Positions 24,673 to 33,916 of a DNA stretch of 64,000 nucleotides are shown here, in pieces. Source of the stretch: Mycobacterium sp. GTDB lineage: Bacteria; Actinomycetota; Actinomycetes; Mycobacteriales; Mycobacteriaceae. Under the pieces are notes generated by a model, which saw nothing but the letters and a program-made list of their open reading frames with translations, did not search any database and had not been told where the DNA came from. Position 1 is the stretch's first letter. Each line of letters starts with the position of its first letter. The DNA is taken from assembly GCA_016197405.1 (NCBI GenBank), contig JACPVR010000030.1, positions 80,778-144,777 on the forward strand, given 5' to 3'. The position numbers and the translations under genes were made by a program.

Positions 24673-25458
24673 TCAGATGCCCTGCCAGTCGGGTTTGGCC
24701 CGGTAGGTCTCACGGTAATAATCCACGAGCTGCAGTCGGCGGGCCGCCGCGTCGTCGAGCAGAACTGTCACGTGCGGGTGGTGCTGCAGGATGGTGGCCG
24801 GCCACATGGCGCTGACGGGTCCTTCCACCATGTGGTGCACGGCTTCGGCTTTGCTTTGTCCGGTCGCCACCAGGATCACGTGCCGGGCCGCCATGATGGT
24901 CGCCAGACCCTGCGTCAGGCAGTGCGTGGGCACGGCGTCGACGTCACCGCCGAAGAACCGGGCGTTGTCGATGCGAGTCTGGCGGGTCAGGGTCTTGATC
25001 CGGGTGCGCGACGCCAACGACGACCCGGGTTCGTTGAAACCGATATGCCCGTCGGTCCCGATCCCGAGGATCTGCAGATCGACGCCGCCGGCGGCGGCGA
25101 TGGCGTCTTCATAGGCCGCGCATGCCGCGGGAATATCGGCCGCCAGCCCGTCAGGACCCTGTACCGCGTCCGGGGCGAAATCGACCCGGGACACGAAGAC
25201 GGTGTCGATGACGGTCCGGTACCGCTCAGGGTGGTCGGCCGGTAGACCGACGTATTCGTCCAGGGTGAAGCCGCGGGCCCGGTGAAACGAGATCGACCCG
25301 GCGTCGCAGCGCGCTGCCAGTTCGTCGTAGATGGTCAGCGGTGACGATCCGGTGGCCAGCCCGAGCACCGCGTCCGGTTTGCGTTCCAACAACGCGGCGA
25401 TGGCATCGGCCGCGATCTCCCCGATCATCCGGGGGCCGTCGGTGATGATGACTTCCAT
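24673..25458 (-). CDS. nagB: glucosamine-6-phosphate deaminase
   Basis: Converts glucosamine-6-P to fructose-6-P and ammonia, feeding GlcNAc into glycolysis. The 261-aa protein shows LGLATGSSPLTIYDEL (phosphate loop), FTLDEYVGL with the active-site Asp, and GIGTDGHIGFNEPGS with the catalytic Asp/His/Glu set. Length matches E. coli NagB. ATG 25458 overlaps the EIIA stop by one base (TAATG). Transcribed with nagA and EIIA, opposite to nagE. Confidence 0.95.
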   Translation of the reverse strand: MEVIITDGPRMIGEIAADAIAALLERKPDAVLGLATGSSPLTIYDELAARCDAGSISFHRARGFTLDEYVGLPADHPERYRTVIDTVFVSRVDFAPDAVQGPDGLAADIPAACAAYEDAIAAAGGVDLQILGIGTDGHIGFNEPGSSLASRTRIKTLTRQTRIDNARFFGGDVDAVPTHCLTQGLATIMAARHVILVATGQSKAEAVHHMVEGPVSAMWPATILQHHPHVTVLLDDAAARRLQLVDYYRETYRAKPDWQGI

Positions 25459-25928
25459 TATTTGTTCGCGGTGAATAGTTCCGCGCCGGAGGCGATTTCA
25501 GAACCCGCGGCCACGGCGGCAGACGGCACGACGTTGTCCGGCTCGCGTTCGTCCATCACCACCACCGGGACAATGGGATTCAGGCCGGCCGCTTCGACGG
25601 ACGGCACATCGTAGGTGGTGATCACCTGGCCCGCTGTGACGATGTCACCCTCGTTGACATGTGTGGTGAACCCGGCGCCGCCGAGCCCGACGGTGTCCAG
25701 ACCGAGGTGCACCAGGACGCCGACATTGTCCGGGGTCATGATGATGTAGGCGTGCGGAAGCAGTTTCAGGATCCGGCCGCTGACCGGAGCGACGGCATCG
25801 ACCGCCTCGCGCGGTGGGTCGATCGCCGCTCCGTGGCCGACCATGCCTTGAGAGAAGACGGGATCCGGGACATCGCGCAGCGCGACGGCACGACCCGCGA
25901 CGGGGGCGAGCACCGGTGTGGTGGTCAC
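25458..25928 (-). CDS. crr: PTS EIIA component, glucose/GlcNAc family
   Basis: Cytosolic phosphocarrier of the sugar phosphotransferase system, 156 aa. It takes phosphate from HPr on a His and hands it to the EIIB Cys of the partner permease. The two conserved active-site histidines fall at H59 (PHAYIIM) and H74 (LVHLGLDTV), the spacing seen in E. coli EIIA-Glc. First gene of the minus-strand unit with nagB and nagA, and divergent from the EIICB gene that lacks its own EIIA. They should work as a pair. Confidence 0.9.
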   Translation of the reverse strand: MTTTPVLAPVAGRAVALRDVPDPVFSQGMVGHGAAIDPPREAVDAVAPVSGRILKLLPHAYIIMTPDNVGVLVHLGLDTVGLGGAGFTTHVNEGDIVTAGQVITTYDVPSVEAAGLNPIVPVVVMDEREPDNVVPSAAVAAGSEIASGAELFTANK

Positions 25929-25993
25929 ATTCGACTCCTTCGTCCGATGATGCCTTCACAATATGTAGTCCGCTGCGGCCGGCGCGCCGGAAA

Positions 25994-26009
25994 GCCGGTC
26001 TTGACCACC
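25994..26009. promoter_or_regulatory. dre-like operator between nag units
   Basis: GGTCTTGACC at 25997-26006 (extended CGGTCTTGACCA) matches the core of the GntR-family DasR/NagR operator (TGGTCTAGACCA) at 10 of 12 positions. It is in the divergent gap between EIIA-nagBA and nagE, about 65 bases from each start, well placed to control both. No regulator gene is adjacent, so the repressor would act from elsewhere. Inference from motif and position. Confidence 0.65.
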
Positions 26010-26074
26010 ATCTCGGATTAAGCTTCCGATCAACTTCAACTGCGGCGAGCACCGCTACGGGAAGGTAACCGGGA

Positions 26075-27640
26075 ATGACCGATACCACGAAAACCCAAGG
26101 AGCGCAGGCCAAGTCTGGATTGCGGATTCCGGGATTCGCACAGCTGCAGCGTCTCGGCAAGAGTTTGATGCTGCCCATCGCGGTGCTGCCCGCGGCGGGC
26201 ATCCTGCTGCGGTTGGGCCAGCCCGATGTGCTCGGCAGCGTCAAAGCTCCGGTCATCGGTCCGTTCTTCGGTGCCATGAGCGCCGCCGGCGGCGCGATCT
26301 TCGACAATCTTCCATTGTTGTTCGCCGTCGGCGTCGCGATCGGATTCGCCCGCAAGGCCGACGGATCGACGGCGCTGGCCGCCGTGGTGGGCTATCTGGT
26401 GGTGCAGGCGGTCTTCAAGACCATGTCGCCGATAGTGCTGGCCGGTGAAGTCGACAAGGCCGGGGATCAAGCGCTGATCAACTACAGCGTGTTCGCCGGA
26501 ATAGTGGTCGGCCTGCTCACCGCGTGGCTCTTCGACCGCTACCACACCATCGAATTACCTTCGTATCTCGGGTTCTTCGGCGGCCGACGGTTCGTCCCGA
26601 TCGTGGTGTCGGTGACGTGCCTGTTCCTGGGTTTCGCGATGAGTTACTTCTACCCGATCTTCGACGCCGGGCTGACCGGCCTCGGCAAGTTCATCGGCGG
26701 CTCGGGTGCTCTCGGCGCGTTCGTGTACGGCTTCGCCAACCGCATGCTCATCCCGCTGGGTCTGCACCATATTCCGAACTCGTATGTGTGGTTCCTCTAC
26801 GGCGACTACCAGAAGCCCGACGGCACCGTCGTCACCGGTGAACTCACCCGGTTCGCCGCAGGCGACCCGTCGGCCGGACTGCTGACGTCGGGCTTCTACC
26901 CGATCCTGATGTTCGGGTTGCCGGCTGCCGCGCTGGCCATGATCCTGGCCGCGAACAAGAAGCAGCGCAAAGTGGCCGTCGGCATCCTGTCGGCCGCCGC
27001 CCTGACCGCGTTCCTGACCGGCGTGACCGAACCGCTGGAGTTCGCGTTCATGTTCGTGGCCTTCCCGTTGTACGTGGTGCACGCGGTGCTGACCGGTCTC
27101 TCGCTGGCCATCGCCTACCTGCTCGACATCCACCTGGGTTTCTCGTTCTCGGCAGGGCTCATCGACCTGTTGCTCTACGGCACGGCGCCGGCCGCCAAGA
27201 ACATCCCGCTGCTCATCGCCATGGGCGCGGGATTCTTCGTGGTGTATTTCCTGCTGTTCTGGTTCGCCATCACCAAGTGGAATATGCGCACCCCCGGCCG
27301 TGAGCCCGAATCGGAGTTCGAAGCCGAGCAGCACGCCAACCTCGGCGAGGGCAGTGACGCCGCGACGGCGGTCGTGGCACCTGCGGCGGCGCCGGCGGTC
27401 GCTGCCAGCAGGGCCGAGCAGATCATCGCGGCGTTCGGCGGCCGGGAAAATTTGGTCAACGTCGATGCCTGCATCACCCGGCTACGGATGGAGGTGGCCG
27501 ACAAGTCCAAGGTCGACCAGGCCGCCCTGCGGGGGCTGGGCGCAGCAGGTGTCATCGAGGTCGGCAACAACGTGCAAGCGGTTTTCGGCACGCAGGCCGA
27601 AGCGCTCAAGAACGAGATCAACGACGCCCGCCAGGGCTAG
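26075..27640 (+). CDS. nagE: PTS EIICB permease, N-acetylglucosamine type
   Basis: Membrane permease that imports and phosphorylates its sugar, 521 aa. The EIIC part (residues about 15-400) has about ten hydrophobic segments and the family pattern LGLHHIPNSYVWF and GVTEPLEFAFMFVAF (sugar-binding Glu). A linker precedes the EIIB domain (about 445-520), whose phosphorylated Cys is in NVDACITRLR. No EIIA is fused, consistent with the separate EIIA gene across the divergent promoter. Substrate taken as GlcNAc from nagA/nagB next door; glucose-type specificity cannot be excluded. Confidence 0.9.
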   Translation: MTDTTKTQGAQAKSGLRIPGFAQLQRLGKSLMLPIAVLPAAGILLRLGQPDVLGSVKAPVIGPFFGAMSAAGGAIFDNLPLLFAVGVAIGFARKADGSTALAAVVGYLVVQAVFKTMSPIVLAGEVDKAGDQALINYSVFAGIVVGLLTAWLFDRYHTIELPSYLGFFGGRRFVPIVVSVTCLFLGFAMSYFYPIFDAGLTGLGKFIGGSGALGAFVYGFANRMLIPLGLHHIPNSYVWFLYGDYQKPDGTVVTGELTRFAAGDPSAGLLTSGFYPILMFGLPAAALAMILAANKKQRKVAVGILSAAALTAFLTGVTEPLEFAFMFVAFPLYVVHAVLTGLSLAIAYLLDIHLGFSFSAGLIDLLLYGTAPAAKNIPLLIAMGAGFFVVYFLLFWFAITKWNMRTPGREPESEFEAEQHANLGEGSDAATAVVAPAAAPAVAASRAEQIIAAFGGRENLVNVDACITRLRMEVADKSKVDQAALRGLGAAGVIEVGNNVQAVFGTQAEALKNEINDARQG

Positions 27641-27734
27641 CCCGGCGAATTGCGACGTTTGCGCACGCCCCCCGCAGCGATTCTGCGAGGATCCCAACAG
27701 CTGACAACGGCGTCGGCGAAAGGGGTGTGGGGGC

Positions 27735-29324
27735 ATGCAAACACTGTTCCGATCGGCAGCGGTCGCTTTCCTGGGGATGCTGAGCGTTCTGGCGCTCGCC
27801 CTCGGTGCCACACTCGGCGCGGCTCCAGTGTTGGCCGAGTCCACGGCGCTGATCATGGGCGGTACCGGGCGTCCGAACCCTGACGACTTCCCGGGCTATG
27901 TCCCGAATGTCATGAACTACTACATCAACCCGCGGTCCTCGTGCGGAACCGTGGGCTGCACACCGGAGGCGGTCGAGACTCCGGAGACAGCGTGGCCGGT
28001 CTACGGCGGTTTGTCGGCGCTGACGTGGAAGCAGTCGATACTGCAGGGCTCGGAGCTCTTCCATACCGCGGTCCTGGAACGGCTGGCCTCCGATGACGAG
28101 AAGATCATTCTGTTCGGCTATTCGCAGAGCGGTGCGATCATCGCGCTGGAGAAGCAGAAGCTCGCCGCCGAGAACCTGGACACCAGCCGCCTGGAGATCG
28201 TGTTGATCGGCAATGTGTCGCGCCCCAACGGCGGCCTCAACGGGCGCCTGCCGATAACGATCCCCATAGTGCAGTTCCCCTACGGCCCAACCGTTCCCAA
28301 AGACCCGAGCATCCCCACCACCGATATCGCGTTCAAGTGGGACATCATCGCCGACGCACCCACCTACATCACCAACGCGGTCGCGCTGACCAACGCGCTG
28401 CTGGGCTTCTGGTACGTGCACGGCACCTACCCGGACCCCACCGAGGCCGACCCCAACTCCTGGCCGGGTGGCTACAGCCCCACCATCTGGCAGGACATGA
28501 TGGACAACCCGCTGGAATATCCCGACGTCATCGACTTCCAGCAGGACGCTTCCAGCAACACCACCTACCTCACCGTGACCCCCACGGTGCTGCCGCTGGT
28601 GCGACCGCTCTACGACCTCGGCCTCAAGAGCGTCGCCGACCTCGTCGAACCGCTGCTGCGGGTCATCGTCGAGTGGGGGTATGACCGCAGCATTCCCTAT
28701 GGCACCGCGACACCGTTCAAGCTCACCCCGTTCAACATCAACCCGATCAAGGCCACCAGTGATGTGATCGCCGCGATCGGTCAGGGTGTCCGCCAGTTCA
28801 TCACCGATATCACCGGGGGCGGCTCGAACAACCGGACCGCCGGCAATGCGGTGTCGGCCACGAACCAGACAACGGCAGCGGCGAATGTCGTGTCGACGAC
28901 GGAGACGGCGATCGACCAGCAGGACAGCACCGACGAATCGGACCAGGCCGAGCCCACGACGTTGTCGCGTATCGGCGCAGCCCACCAACCGGAGGGCACC
29001 GCCGACGACGCGACCGCCGCCGATCCGGGATCGTCGCCTTCCGAGACCGACGACGACGCCGGCACGATCACCGACATCACCGACGAATCCGGCGAAACCG
29101 AGACGACCCCGGCACAGGACGAGACCGACTCCGACGCGGCCAAGCAGGATGCGGCCGACCAGGATGCCACCGACACCGACACTGACACTGGGGATCAAGG
29201 CGCCGCGCAGGACACCGACACCGATCAGGCGGCATCGGCATCGGCATCGGCATCGGCATCAAACGGCACGACATCCTCACACGAGGAATCGTCGGCCGAT
29301 ACGTCCGCCGACAAGGCGGCCTAG
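27735..29324 (+). CDS. secreted PE-PPE-domain alpha/beta hydrolase with acidic low-complexity tail
   Basis: Exported protein of 529 aa. A signal peptide (residues 1-34, ending PVLAE) replaces the PE or PPE leader, and the PE-PPE hydrolase domain (PF08237) follows at about 36-350. The nucleophile elbow GYSQSG (about residue 127) shows a serine esterase/lipase fold. From about residue 370 the chain becomes a long tail rich in D, T, E, S and A, ending in alternating Ala-Ser. This is likely disordered and cell-envelope or extracellular. Similar domains in mycobacteria have esterase activity. Function of the tail is unknown. Confidence 0.86.
   Translation: MQTLFRSAAVAFLGMLSVLALALGATLGAAPVLAESTALIMGGTGRPNPDDFPGYVPNVMNYYINPRSSCGTVGCTPEAVETPETAWPVYGGLSALTWKQSILQGSELFHTAVLERLASDDEKIILFGYSQSGAIIALEKQKLAAENLDTSRLEIVLIGNVSRPNGGLNGRLPITIPIVQFPYGPTVPKDPSIPTTDIAFKWDIIADAPTYITNAVALTNALLGFWYVHGTYPDPTEADPNSWPGGYSPTIWQDMMDNPLEYPDVIDFQQDASSNTTYLTVTPTVLPLVRPLYDLGLKSVADLVEPLLRVIVEWGYDRSIPYGTATPFKLTPFNINPIKATSDVIAAIGQGVRQFITDITGGGSNNRTAGNAVSATNQTTAAANVVSTTETAIDQQDSTDESDQAEPTTLSRIGAAHQPEGTADDATAADPGSSPSETDDDAGTITDITDESGETETTPAQDETDSDAAKQDAADQDATDTDTDTGDQGAAQDTDTDQAASASASASASNGTTSSHEESSADTSADKAA
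29231..29260 (+). repeat. 6-bp microsatellite (GGCATC x5)
   Basis: Five perfect GGCATC units inside the 3' end of the PE-PPE-domain gene, encoding alternating Ala-Ser. Changes by whole units keep the reading frame, so tail length could vary between strains. Confidence 0.9.
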
Positions 29325-29332
29325 CCGAAACG

Positions 29333-30022
29333 TCAGGGCGTGCCGCGGGTGTCCACGACGCGCTGGGCGACGGCGACGAGTTTGATGTTCTCGCCTTGGG
29401 ACAGTTCACGCATCAGCTCGAAGGCCCTGACCGCGTCGACGTTGTAGCGCTCCATGATGATGCCCTTGGCCTGGCCGATGAGGTCCCTGCTGGACAACGC
29501 GGACTGCAACTGCTCACTTTGACGGCTGGCCACGATCGCCGCCGCGGCATGAGCTGCCAGTACCGAACCGGTGCTCTCGTCTTCCGGATCGAACGCATCG
29601 GGTTTGAACGAGAAGACGTTCAACGCTCCGGCATTGCGCGCCGAGGTGTACAGCTTGAACGACAACGCACTGCGCAGCCCCAGCTTGAGCACCTCGGCCG
29701 AGTAGTGGGGCCAGCGCTGCTCACGCTGGAAATCGGCGGTGCGCACGATCAGATCGTCGAGCGCGGCCTCGATGCACGGACCCTCGTTGTGTTCGACCTG
29801 CCGCCGGTCCAGTTCGAACATCAGGTCCGACGTGGGAGCCCTGGTCTCGAACTTTCCGGCCTTGGTCAGCAACAGGAAACCGGCGATATCGGCGCCGGGA
29901 ATGAGCTCCAGTACCGCCTTGCTGACACCGGTCAGCACCTCTTCGACCGTCAACGGCACCGCGATCTGCCTGGCCAATTCGGCCATGCGTTTCGCGAGTG
30001 CCTCCCCTGACTCCAGCGTCAC
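29333..30022 (-). CDS. GAF-ANTAR RNA-binding antiterminator-type regulator
   Basis: Regulator of about 229 aa. An N-terminal GAF sensor domain (residues about 20-165) is followed by an ANTAR domain (about 170-225: LIGQAKGIIMERYNVDAVRAFELM). ANTAR proteins bind paired hairpins in nascent RNA and block termination. The open frame continues far upstream, but coding character starts near VTLESGEALAKRMAELA, so I choose GTG 30022; a somewhat earlier start is possible. Ends only 8 bases from the convergent PE-PPE gene. Targets are unknown. Confidence 0.83.
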   Translation of the reverse strand: MTLESGEALAKRMAELARQIAVPLTVEEVLTGVSKAVLELIPGADIAGFLLLTKAGKFETRAPTSDLMFELDRRQVEHNEGPCIEAALDDLIVRTADFQREQRWPHYSAEVLKLGLRSALSFKLYTSARNAGALNVFSFKPDAFDPEDESTGSVLAAHAAAAIVASRQSEQLQSALSSRDLIGQAKGIIMERYNVDAVRAFELMRELSQGENIKLVAVAQRVVDTRGTP

Positions 30023-30232
30023 GATTGAGACTGTCGCACAAATCGGCTCAAGCAGTGAAGTTTGTGACTGCAGTGGCGGGGTAATGCAGGAGGCCAGGTG
30101 TGCGCGGCGGTCGACCTCCACGGACACCAGGTCTCGCCGGTTCAGACCCGCGAGCCGGCGGGGCCGCTTTTTCGAGGAGCAGATCGACCGAACCACGACG
30201 GTCGCTCTGCTAGCTGTAGTAGCGTCGGCCCG

Positions 30233-31450
30233 ATGACGGGTGTGTGGATCGTCGACGGCTACCAAAGTGATTTCGCGCGCAATCTGAGCCGTCAGCACCT
30301 CGATTTCGCCGACCTGACCTCCGAGATCGTCGACAACACCCTGGATCGCTGCCGGCTGGACGGTGCCGATATCGGAGTCGTCCACGTGGCAAACGCGTTC
30401 GGCGAACTTTTCGCGCACCAGGGCCATCTCGGCGCGATGCCGGCCACCGTCCGAGACGACCTGTGGAACACGCCGTCGACCCGGCACGAGGCGGCCTGCG
30501 CCTCTGGCAGCGCGGCGACCCTGGCCGCGCTGGCCGACCTGCGGGCCGGTCACTACGACACCGCGCTGGTGATCGGCGTCGAGTTGGAGAAGACCGTGCC
30601 GGGCGACACCGCGGCGGGCTATCTGGGTACCGCGGCGTGGACCGGCCACGAAGGCTCCGAGGCCACGTACTTGTGGCCGTCGATGTTCGCCGCGGTCGCC
30701 GACGAATACGACCGGCGCTATGGCCTCGACGACACCCACCTGCGGGCCATCGCGGCACTGAACTTCGCCAACGCAAGGCGCAATCCCAACGCGCAGACCC
30801 GGGACTGGTCGGTGCCGGACCCGCTGACCGACGACGACACCGTCAACGGGAAAATCGAGGGCCGCCTGCGCCGCTTCGATTGCAGCCAGATGACGGACGG
30901 CGGCGCCGGCATCGTCCTGGTCACCGACGCCTACCTTCGCGAAAACCCTGATGTGCGTCCGCTGGCCCGGATCGACGGGTGGGGACACCGCACCGTGGGC
31001 CTGGGGTTGCGCCAGAAATTGGACCACGACGCCGGCGATCCGTATATCGCGCCACACGTCCGCGCCGCCGTCCAGCACGCCATGCATCGCGCCAAGGTGA
31101 ACCTCGACGATGTCGACGGGTTCGAGGTGCACGACTGTTTCACTCCCAGCGAGTACCTGGCGATCGACCATATGGGCCTGACCGGCCCGGGTGAATCGTG
31201 GAAAGCCATCGAGAACGGCGAAATCGAGATCGGCGGCCGGTTACCGATCAATCCCAGCGGCGGCCTGATCGGGGGCGGGCACCCGGTGGGCGCGACGGGT
31301 ATCCGGATGCTCGTCGACGCCGCCAAGCAGGTCAGCGGAACCGCCGGCGACTACCAGGTCGACGGCGCGCGCACGTTCGGCACCTTGAACATCGGCGGAA
31401 GTACCGCCACCACAATCAGTTTCGTCGTGAGCACGGCAGAAAAGGTTTGA
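30233..31450 (+). CDS. thiolase-family protein (Rv0914c type)
   Basis: Thiolase-fold acyl-CoA enzyme of 405 aa, in the SCP-x/non-decarboxylating group. The nucleophile Cys is in HEAACASGSAA (about residue 85). The C-terminal His/Gly motifs are GFEVHDCFTPSE and GGGHPVGATGIRM. It would cleave or form a C-C bond in a beta-ketoacyl-CoA. ATG 30233 is preferred over the long upstream extension. Followed one base later by a carotenoid-oxygenase gene; as I recall, M. tuberculosis Rv0914c-Rv0913c show the same pairing. The acyl substrate is unknown. Confidence 0.85.
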   Translation: MTGVWIVDGYQSDFARNLSRQHLDFADLTSEIVDNTLDRCRLDGADIGVVHVANAFGELFAHQGHLGAMPATVRDDLWNTPSTRHEAACASGSAATLAALADLRAGHYDTALVIGVELEKTVPGDTAAGYLGTAAWTGHEGSEATYLWPSMFAAVADEYDRRYGLDDTHLRAIAALNFANARRNPNAQTRDWSVPDPLTDDDTVNGKIEGRLRRFDCSQMTDGGAGIVLVTDAYLRENPDVRPLARIDGWGHRTVGLGLRQKLDHDAGDPYIAPHVRAAVQHAMHRAKVNLDDVDGFEVHDCFTPSEYLAIDHMGLTGPGESWKAIENGEIEIGGRLPINPSGGLIGGGHPVGATGIRMLVDAAKQVSGTAGDYQVDGARTFGTLNIGGSTATTISFVVSTAEKV

Positions 31451-31451
31451 C

Positions 31452-32978
31452 ATGGACTTCACCGACGTCGCGGTGGTGGGTAAGTACCTGTCCACGCTGC
31501 CCGAGGACGACGACCATCCGTACCGGACCGGACCCTGGCGCCCGCAGACCACGGAATGGGACAGCGACGACCTGGTGGTGCTCGAAGGCGAGATCCCGGT
31601 CGACCTGGACGGCGTCTACCTGCGCAATACCGAGAACCCACTGCACCCGTCGCTGAAGTTCTACCACCCGTTCGACGGTGACGGAATGATCCACATCGTC
31701 GGTTTCCGGGATGGAAAAGCGTTCTACCGCAACAGGTTCATCCAGACTGACGGATTCGTCGAGGAGAACGCCGCCGGCGGACCACTGTGGCCCGGGCTGG
31801 CCGAACCCGTGCAGTTGGCCCGGCGAGACCACGGCTGGGGCGCGCGCACCCTGATGAAGGATGCTTCGAGCACCGATGTGATCGTGCACCGCGGAACCGC
31901 GCTGACCAGCTTCTACCAATGTGGAGACCTGTATCGCGTCGATCCGTTGACCGCGCAGATGCTGGGCAAGGAGACGTTCAACGGCGGGTTCCCCAATCAG
32001 TGGGGTGTGTCGGCGCATCCCAAAGTGGACGAGGCGACCGGAGAGCTGCTGTTCTTCAACTACAGCAAGGAGGCGCCGTACATGTCCTACGGCGTGGTGG
32101 ATGCCGACGACAATCTGGTGCACCACGTCGACATCCCGCTACCGGGTCCACGACTGCCGCACGATATGGCCTTCACCCCCAACTACGCCATCCTCAACGA
32201 CTTCCCGCTGTTCTGGGATCCGGAATTGTTGAAAGCCGATATCCACCTGCCGGGCTTTCACCGTGATATGCCGTCGCGGTTCGCGGTTATCCCACGGCGC
32301 GGAAATACCGAGGACATCCGGTGGTTCGAGGCAGAGTCGACGTTTGTCCTGCATTTTGTCAACGCCTACGAGAATGGCGACGAAATCGTCCTGGACGGCT
32401 TCTATGAAGGCGACCCCAATCCGTCGGATCCCGGCGGCGGCGACAAGTGGCAGCGCGCCTTCCGTTTCCTGGCCCTGGACCGGTTGCAGACCCGGTTGCA
32501 CCGCTGGCGCTTCAACCTGGTCACCGGGACCACCACCGAGGAACAACTGACCGACAGCATCACCGAATTCGGCATGATCAACTCCGGTTACGCCGGAACC
32601 GACTATCGCTACACCTACGCGGCCACCGGGAAGCCGGGCTGGTTCCTGTTCGACGGGCTTGTCAAACATGACGTCAAAACCGGTGCCGAACAACGGTATC
32701 GGTTCGCCGACGGTGTCTACGGCAGCGAGACGGCAATGGCACCACGGGTAGGCGCCGGCGCCGAGGATGACGGGTACCTCATCACCCTGACCACCGATAT
32801 GAACGATGACGCGTCGCACTGCCTGGTGTTCGACGCCGCCCGGGTGTCCGACGGCCCGATCTGCAAACTTGCTCTGCCGGAACGTATCTCCAGTGGAACG
32901 CACTCCACGTGGGCGGCAGGTAGCGAACTGCGACGCTGGCGTGACAGCGATACCGCGGCAGGCGCGATCAGGCTTTGA
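31452..32978 (+). CDS. carotenoid cleavage oxygenase-family dioxygenase (Rv0913c type)
   Basis: Fe(II) dioxygenase of the RPE65/lignostilbene family, 508 aa, seven-bladed propeller. The four iron-binding histidines can be placed in VSAHPKVD, LPHDMAF, FVLHFVNAYE and GTHSTW. It cleaves a C=C bond of a carotenoid, stilbene or phenylpropenoid into two carbonyls. It sits one base after the thiolase gene and shares the TGATG junction with the regulator behind it, so the three are one operon. Substrate not predictable; the thiolase partner hints at a side-chain or apocarotenoid route. Confidence 0.88.
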   Translation: MDFTDVAVVGKYLSTLPEDDDHPYRTGPWRPQTTEWDSDDLVVLEGEIPVDLDGVYLRNTENPLHPSLKFYHPFDGDGMIHIVGFRDGKAFYRNRFIQTDGFVEENAAGGPLWPGLAEPVQLARRDHGWGARTLMKDASSTDVIVHRGTALTSFYQCGDLYRVDPLTAQMLGKETFNGGFPNQWGVSAHPKVDEATGELLFFNYSKEAPYMSYGVVDADDNLVHHVDIPLPGPRLPHDMAFTPNYAILNDFPLFWDPELLKADIHLPGFHRDMPSRFAVIPRRGNTEDIRWFEAESTFVLHFVNAYENGDEIVLDGFYEGDPNPSDPGGGDKWQRAFRFLALDRLQTRLHRWRFNLVTGTTTEEQLTDSITEFGMINSGYAGTDYRYTYAATGKPGWFLFDGLVKHDVKTGAEQRYRFADGVYGSETAMAPRVGAGAEDDGYLITLTTDMNDDASHCLVFDAARVSDGPICKLALPERISSGTHSTWAAGSELRRWRDSDTAAGAIRL

Positions 32979-33916
32979 TGGACGACTCCGAAGACGTACC
33001 GACCGAACTGGCCCGCGGAAAGACCAATGCGGTGGGGCGTGCCCTGGGCCTATTGGGCGATGAGTGGTCGCTGCTGATCATCCAGCGGGCCGTCATAGGC
33101 GCCACCCGGTACGGCGACTTCTTGTCGCAACTGCCCATTTCCAATGCCGTACTCACCGGACGGTTACAGGCGCTCACCAAGGATGGCATCCTCGATCGAG
33201 TTGTCTACCAGACCAATCCGAAGCGGTCGGAATATCACCTGACGGCGCGCAGCCGATCGCTGTGGCCGTTGCTGGTGTCCATCTGGGATTGGGAACGCAA
33301 CTGGGTGCCCCAGCACGCCCAGGTGGTACCCGCACTGCGGCACAGCGGGTGCGGGCAGGACTGCTCCCCGGTGCTGCAATGTGCCGCCTGCGGTGCCGTG
33401 ACCACCAGCGCCGACCTCGACGCACGCTGGGGCCCGAGCGGGTCGTGGCCGCGGTCGGTTCCTGCATCGGCCAACCGCCGTCGACCGGGCACCGGCGAAT
33501 CAGGCTCTGCCGCCGGCCTGTTCCCGCAGACGATGAGTGTCTTCGGCAACAAGTGGTCGGCGGCACTGCTCATCGCCGCGTTCCTCGGTGCCACCCGGTT
33601 CAACGAGTTCGAGTCCAACCTGCAGGCACCACCTGCCTCGATTGCCGAACGACTCAAGGTATTCCGCGCCAACGGCATCCTGGAGGGAACCGGCGAATAC
33701 CGGCTCACCGAGAAGGGCCGGGCGTTCCTGCCGGTGTTGATCTCCGCGCTGCAATGGGGTCAGCGCTGGTACCGGGCACCCGAGGGGGACGCCGTGGAGC
33801 TCACCCACCGGCCGTGCGGTGAACGGTTCACCGGTGTGCTGGCCTGCGACAAGTGCGGGGACACACTGACCGGCGCACAGGTCAGTGGCGCGTCGCCAGA
33901 ACCTGGAAGCCCTTGA
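32978..33916 (+). CDS. tandem double-HxlR transcription regulator
   Basis: Regulator of 312 aa made of two complete HxlR winged-helix modules. The first spans residues about 10-120 (ALGLLGDEWSLLIIQRAVIGATRYGDF). The second spans about 180-275 (TMSVFGNKWSAALLIAAFLGATRFNEF). Each is followed by a small Cys pair region (CAACG; CDKCG), a possible zinc ribbon. HxlR proteins normally are single-domain dimers, so this is a fused pseudo-dimer. ATG 32978 overlaps the stop of the dioxygenase gene. Probably controls its own operon. Its 3' end overlaps the convergent lipoprotein gene by 35 bases. Confidence 0.86.
   Translation: MDDSEDVPTELARGKTNAVGRALGLLGDEWSLLIIQRAVIGATRYGDFLSQLPISNAVLTGRLQALTKDGILDRVVYQTNPKRSEYHLTARSRSLWPLLVSIWDWERNWVPQHAQVVPALRHSGCGQDCSPVLQCAACGAVTTSADLDARWGPSGSWPRSVPASANRRRPGTGESGSAAGLFPQTMSVFGNKWSAALLIAAFLGATRFNEFESNLQAPPASIAERLKVFRANGILEGTGEYRLTEKGRAFLPVLISALQWGQRWYRAPEGDAVELTHRPCGERFTGVLACDKCGDTLTGAQVSGASPEPGSP

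Noticed and set aside
27673..27687. CGCAG-CGATT-CTGCG hairpin as terminator after nagE
   Set aside because: Only a 5-bp stem with no T-run; too weak to call.
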